Assembly (NCBI GenBank): GCA_936450465.1
Contig: OW388302.1
Span: forward strand, 17,199,530 to 17,263,529
Length of the DNA stretch: 64,000 nucleotides
Source of the DNA: Gibbula magus
Taxonomy: Eukaryota; Mollusca; Gastropoda; Trochida; Trochidae
Direction of reading: 5' to 3'
Part shown: positions 54,853 through 64,000 of the stretch, piece after piece
Position numbering within the stretch: position 1 is the stretch's first letter
Layout of the letters: each line of letters starts with the position of its first letter
Made by a program: the position numbers and the translations under genes
The notes under the pieces: generated by a model
Databases searched by the model: none
The model's input: only the letters and a program-made list of their open reading frames with translations
Told to the model about the DNA's origin: nothing

Positions 54853-57837
54853 TAATATTTTCATACTAAGTTGCATAATAGAAAATATTCCACTTAAGTA
54901 GATGTAATCATCATTAAGATTGCATACATAAGTAATGTGTTATCTTTTTCTGAATATTCAAGAAAATACTCTAAAATGCTTAAATTTTGACCCCTTGAGA
55001 ACGTTTGCGATGTTTGGAACTTCACTATCAACTTTTTGATGAAAGGGTTCAACAGAAAAGTTGTTGTTCTTGAAATTGTTCATCCGGAGCTGTAAATAAA
55101 ATTTAGATATCCAAGTTAGTTAAACAGTTGTGAGCCTTTGAACTTTGCGGAAAATGGCGATTTTCAAAAAATGACAATATTCTATGACCAGTCACACGTG
55201 ACCTATGACGGACACATGTGACCTAGTATGACAGACACATGATTGAAATTTATTGTCTTTAATACATAACATGTCTAAATTAAAATCAGCTATCAAACAT
55301 AATGGTATCGTCAGTGGTATACAATCAACAATTCTACAAAGAAAGTAGCCCTCAAAAAGTCTCAAATTAGGCAAGATAGGGATATTTCAAGTCTTATGCT
55401 GGAGAGTGATGTAACTGGAGGTTTCAGGTTTCACTCACTGTTCTCCACAGTACAAGAGCAGCAGAGAGAGTAATGTGTAATGCTATGTTATGATCAGGCT
55501 TCTTTTTATGTAACAGTTAAACTAAGTGAGGTACTATAGACAAATGCATGTTGTTTAGTATTTGAAGGATTGGTACAATGGTTAAGGACGTTATTTCTTA
55601 CAGTTGAGGAGAAAATGCTTTTAAGACTTTCAAGTTTGTCTAAGCTATTCAATTGTTAACACATAGACTTTTTTATGAATGAAGAATTATGCTTGACCAT
55701 TTCATACCAAAGTGTAATGGTTCTCTCTCCCTGTCTCCCCATCCTCCTTTCCCTTTCTCTGTAGGGGATTGTTTTGGGCTGATGATTGGTCAGAGAAAAT
55801 AGGAGATGTAGAGAAACATGGTAAAAATATTTGACGGTTGCTCCACTGATTTTGTTATAAAGGTTATAAGTAAACCTGTATTGAAAGCAAAACCTGTTGA
55901 ACTTGGTAAATTTGTCCAAACCAATTTTTAAAAAATATATTTATAGTACCGGTAGATATAAAACATATGAGCTGCAGAGCCTATGGCTCTATTTTTTCTC
56001 TTTCCATGGCAACATTTTTTGACAATTCTCTTGTAGTAAGGTAATAACTTAATTAAATTGGGGGAAGGAGCAAAACACCTTATAGTTTTAATTATATACT
56101 GCTAAAACTGATTATGTTTGGGGCCGGGGGGGGGGGGGGGGGGGGGGGGTAAGCCATCTCTCCTGACGGATCATGTTGAAAAGCGCTTGTTATGTTGAGC
56201 AGAATGTATGAAAGCTTGCATATTTTACAATTTGAAAAGCAATTGTTTTTGTTATTGGTAATATTACTTACCGGTAATAATTTCTTGCTGTAATGGTTTT
56301 ATGTTTGGTTTAACTTTTGGCTCAACAGGCCTGAAACGCCAGATGTGGTTATGGCATGGGCCGGAATCTGTAGTCTGTAAACTTTTCACACTTTCGACTT
56401 TTCCAGAATCGCTATGACTCCAAAGCTAAAATTGTATGGGAAGGTACCTTGCACCTAGAGCCTAGGGGATCAATGTTTGTTCATTTCAGCTTCCCCTCAA
56501 AGATATACAATACACGATTACATGTTTACAAGACTTGAGAAGAGATTTGTATTGTTTCTCTCCAAATTTTGTAACATTTTGTTTGGAATTAAAAAACAAT
56601 TTTAAAAGGTGAGTTTTCGCTGATTTTCATTAACGGGGAAATTGGCTTAGAATTCACGAGGTAGTGATTACGGACTGTCTTTGTCGCATACCAGGTTACC
56701 TTATGAAATAATTATCCAATTGTGACCATTTATAGCTCATTTTGGAGGGAAATCATTTAGCTGTCGCGTATGGTAGTCATCGACTGGGCCATAAAAAATG
56801 TTTTTGATGCGAAATATGACATTGAACGAGCATGGGGTGGTATCGTCATTACATCCCTTTCCTTTTATATAGTAATAGGGTAGGGTCTATATATAGGTAT
56901 ATGTCTTTCAAACGCTGTTTCTAAGCAATACGCACCTGTGCCACTGACCAAGACTAGAATTTAAACTTTTAGGGCTATGGATTGTGCATTATATTGAAGA
57001 CAATCTATTAATTAGTCTTGAACTCTTCATCATCGAACAATATGAACCCTGATGAGCTACAGAGCCCATGGCACTTAGGCAAAATATCCCTGACAATATT
57101 TTCCAGTATATTATCTAGGTCACCTTTATATTCTCAACTTGAATATTCTAAAGTTCACTGTTCACACATGTACCATGTCTTACCAACAACATTGTTATCT
57201 TTTTCCTGAAGGTTATTTCACCATACAAGTTATCATGGAGTTGCAACAATGTTGTACACATGTTAACAAAGTGAATGTTACTGTCTTGCAGTGTACTTTG
57301 ACTATTAAAGATGTCAGGCCTGGGTATCAAATGTGCTTCATATGCTGTGGACATTCTTAATATTGCCTCATGAATATTAATGAGGCATGAGAAACCGAGA
57401 AACAAAATAAAAAATGAGGCTAAGGCTGCACAGAAAACACAGAAATACCATTCATATAGCATTGACAAGTTGGTAGATGTTTTACAAAAACCTCTTTACT
57501 TTTGCTAAATATTATGATAAAATCACTTGGCAGAAGTTCAAGCTGGATGCATCTGTCAAATAATTATCTTATTACAACAGCCTATGATGCTATTTTACCT
57601 GCTAGGCAAGTTTTCATGAATTATTTACGGTGGTACATGGCGGTACGTCATTTTGCATTGTAAGTCTGACAGACTCGTGTAATCCAGTGCTCCAAACAAA
57701 CAACAAATATGAATGAAAATTTACACTCCGTTCATTTAAGCCATGAACAAATTATATATTTATGCTTACTGGGTGAGAAGAAACTCTTAAAATCTTAACC
57801 ATCTCTCAACCAAACCATCAGCTCTTGTAAAAAGACA
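54853..57837. other. Repeat debris, no recognised gene
   Basis: Fragments of the family 1 tail (TATGAGCTGCAGAGCC at 55967, GATGAGCTACAGAGCCCATG at 57051) and of a related head (CAACAGGCCTGAAACGCC at 56326, GGAAGGTACCTTGCACC at 56440, similar to 60186 and 54285). A 24-base G run lies at 56126-56149. Short ORFs such as 57148-57468 have no support. Confidence 0.5.
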
Positions 57838-57984
57838 CACAGGGGCTTGTATTGCTGAGAAACAGTTCCTAGTCCCAATACTTCAATAAGATACACCTTA
57901 TACTTTTATTTATTAGTATAAAGTGTATCGTATCAAAGTATCTGACCTAGGAACTGTTTATTTTCAGCAATACAAGCCCCTGTG
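57838..57984. mobile_element. Small hAT-type MITE (147 bp)
   Basis: Ends CACAGGGGCTTGTATTGCTG and CAGCAATACAAGCCCCTGTG are perfect inverses and pairing continues inward (AAACAGTTCCTAG, CTAGGAACTGTTT). The 8-bp duplication AAAAGACA is perfect (57830-57837, 57985-57992). Confidence 0.92.
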
Positions 57985-58525
57985 AAAAGACATGCCTCGG
58001 GGCCAGTTAGCGCACGGCAAAATGTAAACAATGTCATGTTTTAACAAAATAGGAGTTTAAATGGATTTGAATAAATGTAAGCCTTTTAAGGCCACTACCC
58101 ACATGTTCTTTTTCTTCCTGTTTTTAAAGCAGAAAAGTAGATATAATAGGCCAATAATTTAAATAATTTACATAAACAATCTAATCAAAGCTATATCAAT
58201 GTCTTCAGTAATAAAACAAAAACATTAGGTTCTCACTTATTTGTAAGAAATACATAAAAACATGTTGAGCAATTAATCTATAATTGTGGCTTTAATTAAG
58301 GATGTGAGGCAAGTTTGTACTTAGTAATAGTCGGTATTCAAATTTATTATTGTGATGTTTTAACATATTGATTGGGATGTTAGATGTTAATGTTATAAAT
58401 AATTTGTTTAAAATGTTTAATAAACAATATTTCATGAGCAAATGAATTGTATCTAAGAACCTATTATTTAGTTTTTTTTACAAACTGTAGTACAAAAGTC
58501 CATAAAAATAACTGATGAAACTTTT

Positions 58526-58870
58526 TATACCGCTACGAAGTAGTCATGCAACTCAGACACTAACAGGTCAATGTTTCAAAGCTTGATACATGTAAATCAC
58601 AATGATGCATATATCTGTCTTTTGTATTTTTGTTTTGTTTTATACCATCATTTGCTGATAATTTAGGCAATTTTTTTAATGTTTTTTTGCTTTGTCACAC
58701 ATTTTGTTCCATTCATAACTCAGACACTAATAGTTCCAATATTTCAAAACTTGATACAAGTAAATCACTATGATGTGAACATCTGCCTTTTGTATATTTC
58801 ATAACGGTACCCTCTTTGCATAATTTATGAAATTTTTCTCAGTTTTTTTAAGCTCCTAAAGCATGCTTAC
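58526..58870 (+). mobile_element. Tandem-core element (family 4), two ~172-bp units
   Basis: It starts TATACCGCTACGAAGTAG, reminiscent of the family 2 head, and has two diverged units (AACTCAGACACTAA, TTTCAAAGCTTGATACA, GTAAATCACAATGATG) about 172 bp apart. Confidence 0.6.
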
Positions 58871-60010
58871 AAGTGTATCTACATACAGTCGCAACTCGTT
58901 AAGTAAAATTTCATGGGACCATGAAAAAGTTATTACTTAACCAATATTTTACTTATCCAACATCGAGGTTGGAATATCAGCTGGTCATCTACACGTGATG
59001 TGTATGCTAACTTACACAAGGAAGACCTTCTACAGTGAAATGCTGAGATCTTTTAAAGGTACTTTGTCGACATACCAGCTGAAAGATTTTCATCGGTTAA
59101 TAAGAAACAGGGATACAGTATGAGGTTTCCCCTTTCCCCACTGGGAAATTTTGCTGGAGCCGAGAAATCCAGCCCCAGTAGAACAGAGGTTAGAATTAGA
59201 AATTTCATCTACCCTGAGGTGCGGTCTGACAACTTAATATAAAGTAAATTAGAGATTTGTTGACTATGTGGCCTCTAAAACACTCCAAAACTCTTGTGCA
59301 GATGCTTTGTTCTGACCTATGAGGATTATAAATTGTACATTTTCAACCTACATGTATAAGGTATAATTTATAACCTGATGAGCTACAGAGCCCATGACTT
59401 TATTTTTGTGAGAGCACTTTATTTCACCCAGAATGGCGTGTTACAGCGCCTTTAAAACTTTGATATGTAGTGTTGGCATTTGAGACCTTCAAAATCAATT
59501 TTGATTTTGGCAGCCATCCATCTATTGATTTTCAATAAATTAATTGAACAATTTTGTTGGTGAAGTTTCCTAAGTTGTTGGTGTTGTGCCTGTATGATTA
59601 TAGCGTGTTACACCATATTATAAATCTTTAAACTGGTTGAAGATATCTCAATTTTGTTGCCCTTTGGTATCAATGCAATTTGTAACAGACATTTCATTCT
59701 TCAGATCAGTTTTTGTCTATATTTGATATGGTTCATTTTATTTTTCAGATGGTGGAAGGCAGGGATGCAGAAATCGGTCTATTTGCCGGACATGTGAGAT
59801 TGTGAATCCGGACATTTGAAAAGTCAGTTGACCGATTGAAGAAAATCAAAAGGAAAAGAACATTTTGGATCAAAGATGAAATGTCCGACTGGCAAAAATT
59901 TGAATCTGCAACCCTGGTGGAAGGCATCTATAATGACACAAGTTGACCAAATCTGTATTCTTTGTTGGTAATAAAGCATTTTCTCTGTTTAGATTTGCTG
60001 TTTCATTTTC
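58871..60010. other. No recognised gene
   Basis: Includes CAGTCGCAACTCGTTAAGT at 58887, which looks like a mariner/pogo-type terminus without a detected partner, and a family 1 tail at 59378-59408. Confidence 0.45.
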
Positions 60011-60075
60011 ATACCCCTGACCAACGGTTTGGGGGTTTATAATAATACCAAAGAGTCCGTCCACCTTTTAGTCGG
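60011..60075 (+). mobile_element. Family 2 element, 5' head only
   Basis: ATACCCCTGACCAACGG then TTTGGGGGTTTAT gives the hairpin head, followed by GAGTCCGTCCACC. The core is missing. Confidence 0.6.
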
Positions 60076-60699
60076 ACCCGATAACAGAAAACTATTCAAA
60101 GGATACTTTTCAAATGTCTTCTAGACCACTAGCAGCTAGAGGTGCAGTACGGTACCATATTACATATTACATATATTACATTTTGTGGGAAGGTACCTTG
60201 CACCTAGAGGGTCAATATTTGTTCATTGGGTTACAGTAAGTAATTGTTGGGGAGTTTAATTGGGGGAGGTGTTGTTGGCTGGGTGCATTTTATAGTTACA
60301 GGCTAATGTATTGTTCATTGAAACATGTCCTCTTTTGCATGTTTTGAAATTAATGGTTTGCATGTTTGTGCCTTTAAATTAGCCATGAGCCGTGTAGCTC
60401 GTCAGTACTGAAATGATTGAAGATCTAAAAAATAGAGCCATGGGCTCTCATAGCTTCCGGCTTTCATAGTTAATTTTTACATTTTAGTTAACACCCTGCC
60501 ACGCCCATATTTGAGAAGTGATATATACCAAATGAACAAACCATAGTATATATGTTATAAAGATGTAATTCTGAAAATTTGAGCTTTCTGTATCAAATAG
60601 TTTGTGAAAAGAAGTCGTTTAAAGGTTTAAGGGAGGTCTAAATCATATTATACTTATAGCCAAAAGATTCATTTATCTTTCAAGTATCAAACAACATGC

Positions 60700-60985
60700 C
60701 CTTCGGAAAATCAAGTTAACAATTTAGTGTACATGGTTCGGTTAAGCCATGGGAATCTTTTTTTGCAATTCTAAATAACAAAATTTGTTCACATAAAAAT
60801 GGCTGCCATGCAATCTTTGCTTTATACCCAACACTGTTGTTACCACTACGGATAATTGGTTTGTGTAATAAGATGTTTTAACCTCTAAAGTAAATATAAA
60901 TCACATCAAGTATCATTATAAATGGGAAAATTTGAAAGAAAAAAAAATTGAAATAAATGTCCTACAACTCTTTAAAGGGAAAGCT
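60700..60985 (-). repeat. Diverged relative of the TTAA MITE, inverted
   Basis: Motifs of the 261-612 element appear in inverse order: GTGTACATGG, TGGCTGCCATGCAA, TTTATACCCAACA, TTGGTTTGTGTAATAAG, CATTATAAATGGGAAAATTTG. The right edge meets CTTTAAAGGGAAAGC. The original ends are not preserved. Confidence 0.6.
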
Positions 60986-60999
60986 CTATCGCCGATTTT

Positions 61000-61340
61000 A
61001 TCGGCAGCTTCCGCCATCTTGGTTTCTTGGCATTTCGTGAAATGAAAACATGTTATGTTTAACAAAATTTTTAAAAATTGTAATAAAAGAACATAGTCAC
61101 TTGGGGACTTATAGGATATTCACATAGTAACACATAAGGTATCATAAAACTAATAAACAATGTGATATTAGGCCGAAGCGAAGTTTTCCCCACTCGCAGC
61201 GCCAATGAATGGCTTCAATTCTCATTGTTTTTATTTTTTAACAAATCTGTGCTTTATCAAGTTGTGAAATGTAAAGTCATCAAAGTATTGACTTAATTAA
61301 TATCTTTCAATTTGACCGTGTATGAATCATGTATTAATAG
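61000..61340. repeat. Dispersed repeat, copy 2
   Basis: Collinear with 17430-17715; landmarks are given there. It has an extra GC-richer insertion (AGGCCGAAGCGAAG) around 61170-61210. Confidence 0.65.
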
Positions 61341-61666
61341 CATTAACTGTTCCCCTTGCATCTAATAAAATCATTATTCAATTCTATGCAGCTCACTGAC
61401 TGCACTAGGTAAAGGGGAAAAGGTAAAAGAATAAAACTTTAAATTCATAAGTCTCCATCATAAAAATATCATATTGTCCAAATTTGAGCGTCCTCGCATT
61501 ACTAGTTCCTCAATGAAATTTAAGGTATGACTTTAATGCGCTCATATGTGAGGAGGGATTCCTACCACACCCATATTTGATGGGGGTCAAGTCCAAATGA
61601 ACAAATTTGTGTCTACATGTAAGAAAGATATTATTTTAAAAATTTAGCTTCCTATGCCAACTGGTT

Positions 61667-61967
61667 TTGGAGTTGGGGTTTAACGCAGCTTTCAAGAGTA
61701 TTGCATTCATATTGCAAATGCTAGCACTGTGGCAGAGAGAAAGCCTGCAACACCATGTGGCTATGCATTGTGGTGAAATCTGCGAGCATAACCTTGAACT
61801 AGCAAAACATGGGTGGTACTACGCTGAAATTCATTGCATTGCACCCAAACCTTACTCCGTATAGGCAGTTCTCTACTGCAGACGAAGTTGCCGTGCCCCT
61901 GGCAAGATTCGAACCCTGGACCTCTTGATCAAAAGCCGAACTCCTAAACACTGCGCTATCCCGTCAT
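61667..61967 (-). mobile_element. Full-length-like SINE, minus strand
   Basis: Reverse-oriented copy of the SINE at 27835. The tail is seen as GGAGTTGGGGTTTAA at the left. The tRNA-like head at the right has a canonical B-box (GGTCCAGGGTTCGAATC in sense) and an A-box-like GCGCAGTG. The head is better preserved than in other copies. The 65-codon plus ORF is a by-product. Confidence 0.85.
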
Positions 61968-63090
61968 TTAAAGGTATTCAGGAAACTACCTGCCACCCCA
62001 ATATTTTAGTGGGGGGTGAGGCCGAAATGAACAAACATTGCCTTCCTTCCATAGATAAACCTACATATGCTTCATAATCAATCGACTGGGTATACCATAA
62101 ATCCTTGAATATTTGCCCAGCAATTATTAATTTAAAACATCAAATTGAGCCGTGATTTTTCAAGGCAGACACTTATTCTTTTTGAAGCCATAATATGTGT
62201 ATACAAACGAAAAACATCATTATCAGAAATTTCTCATTGTGAAATTTGTAAAAGAAGCCCTTACCAATGACCAATAGATATGCCTACATGCCTGAAAGTA
62301 AAAATCAAGAAAAGGGAGATATTTACGGAAAAAAATTACATTGCTAAATTAAACGATTATTCAAGGCTGGCGATTATTTATTTCAGGGAGGACTTAGACC
62401 CAGCATTTATTCAAGGCAGATTATTCAAGGATTTACAGTACTTTAAATTAGCAAAGTTTTAACAAATGATTGAATGCTGAAATTTGAATTATTCATATAC
62501 ATATTCTTATAAATATATCTTGACTCTTGCAATGACAAAAATCAACATTTTGATAAAATTCATAATATAATTCAATATATGTTAAAATAAATCAGGGACG
62601 TTAGATCTATATATTATCAGAGACCATAACTTATTCATAATTATAAGATGGTCTCTGATTTAGAAATAACAGATTTTTATACAGGGATAAGTAATGTGTG
62701 TAAATTGTTATCACAGTATACATCACAAAACTACGATCGATCGAAGTATGATTTCTTTTACTTGAGACATTCAAATTGAACAACTGTTATAATCGACATT
62801 GTTGTTGATTAGTAATCAAAGTTTTATCCCCAAATAGGCCACAATGCATTTTACTATAAACATTTGCATACATATATCCTATTCATTATATTTTCTAGCC
62901 TTATCAACTTCAAGATGCCTCCAATCATGCTTTTTTTAAAGACTTTTCATGTTAGCTTAAATCTTTTGTGGACACCTTAGTTTGTGGAACTTATTTATTG
63001 TATATTTAGTAATTGACAACTACTTATTCCAGAAAAGGTACATTATATATAATATATGTGATGTATTACCGGTATTTGAAATGTGATGAA
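61968..63090. other. No recognised gene
   Basis: AT-rich. Imperfect local inversion ATCAGAGACCATAACTTA / TAAGATGGTCTCTGAT at 62617-62659 forms a short hairpin. Confidence 0.5.
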
Positions 63091-63275
63091 CTAATGGCTT
63101 CAGGCCAGATTAGCTTATCGCATTGGCCGTTGTCTGTAACTTTTCATATTTTTTACTTCTTCACCAGAACCACTGATTCTAGAAACCTATTTTCATTTTC
63201 TCCAAAACAGAAAGTTCTAGAAAGCTTAAATCTTCTGTACAGACTCATTAGTAATTAATGTTGATTCAAAATTTT
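63091..63275 (+). repeat. Family 1 fragment
   Basis: A degenerate head (GGCTTCAGGCCAGATTAGC, GCATTGGCCGTTGTCTGTAA) and core (CTTCTTCACCAGAACC, CTGTACAGACTCATTAG, GATCATGTGAC). The rest of the window to 64000 is AT-rich with no gene recognised. Confidence 0.5.
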
Positions 63276-64000
63276 AGATCATGTGACTGTTCGAACCATA
63301 AGGCCAAAACAAAAATATGTAATTCTTGTGTTTCGAATCGGTATCAAGTAACTTGATTGCTTTCCTGATAAAAAAATTTCAGTCAATGTTCGCAAACACA
63401 GTCTGTCAAGGCAACTTTCTTTCACTGCTCCCTGTTTTAATTTTCATTTCTTTTATATTTAAGTTTAAGTTAATTACCCATTTACATAAATCTAGATACA
63501 GACATCATGCAAACATTATTTGGACGGTGATGTTTTTTCCATAGAGTATGTTAATTTAGTCTAGGATAAATAATTTTCACAGAATAGATTCGGATTGGAT
63601 CAATGTCAAATTTTTCAGCTTGATTTGAAATCATATCAGCTTGAATTACATAATTTTAATTAACTTTTCTGACGACAATTTTACTTATGTCATCTGATTT
63701 ACCTACATGTCACATGATGTGTACATAAAATAAAAAATATTTTCACGACTATACTGTAACGGTCATTCCAAACAGAAAACGGAAAATTAAAAATAAATTA
63801 TGAGGTTGCAGCCAAGATAGAAAAAAAATTGCCAACTGTGAAAAGGATCATCATCAAAAAAAAATCTGTCAACAAAAATTATTTATTCTAGACATTCAAG
63901 TCTACTGTATGGACATGATGAAAATAATGTTGCTGTCCGAATTAATTAATTAATCGTTGGAAGAATAATTTTCATAAATAGAGAAGAAGTCCTTGAATTT

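Noticed and set aside
1..64000. CRISPR arrays, bacterial operons, rRNA genes or a complete active transposon
   Set aside because: Tandem repeats here have no CRISPR-like spacer pattern or cas genes, and every transposon frame found is broken or absent.

Overview
The window looks like animal nuclear DNA, most likely from a mollusc. It is AT-rich, coding sequence is sparse and split by GT-AG introns, and a TRIM-type RING/B-box gene is present. The repeat load is of a molluscan kind: tRNA-derived SINEs, foldback MITEs, elements with a 5' hairpin and a tandem core that recall the bivalve pearl/CvA elements, and a DIRS retrotransposon. No bacterial operon, CRISPR array or rRNA gene was seen. Nothing here was database-checked; family names rest on motifs and element structure.

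Layout. 1-860: a tRNA-like remnant and a TTAA-flanked MITE. 860-7148: a nearly full-length minus-strand DIRS-type tyrosine-recombinase retrotransposon with inverted terminal repeats, an internal complementary region, and gag, RT/RNase H and recombinase reading frames, all broken by frameshifts, stops and a deletion. 7.2-13 kb: a minisatellite, then a TRIM gene whose RING, B-box and coiled-coil exons are intact but whose C-terminal NHL-like propeller is broken. 14.5-24.7 kb: two ~1.6 kb paralogous modules (A and B) that look like promoter plus non-coding first exon, each with a 22-bp minisatellite. A shorter related block (C) lies upstream of the TRIM gene, so A and B look like orphaned first-exon modules of a former tandem TRIM array. 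21.3-22.8 kb: a long hairpin and a TA-flanked inverted-repeat element. 25.4-27.3 kb: a minisatellite and a decayed retroelement. 27.8-32 kb: a complete SINE with target duplication, an 840-bp tetranucleotide array, a non-LTR retrotransposon tail and a Tc1-type transposase fragment.

34.2-48.5 kb: the main host-gene candidate. Small exons at 39408, 39836, 40787, 41814, 41948 and 48403 join in frame, almost all at phase 1, to give a protein of about 204 residues that I do not recognise. An exon at 34197 has a compatible phase and may belong to it. A separate first-exon-like ORF lies at 42463 inside the last, 6.4 kb intron.

43.6-64 kb: a nest of mobile DNA. It includes two hAT-type MITEs (8-bp duplications), MITE families with 9- and 10-bp duplications suggesting Mutator-type transposases (one carrying an exon-like ORF), tandem-core elements with 5' hairpins, an RTE-like 3' end, SINEs and repeats rich in AAGGTCA half-sites. 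Several insertions sit inside other repeats, so part of their relative age can be read.
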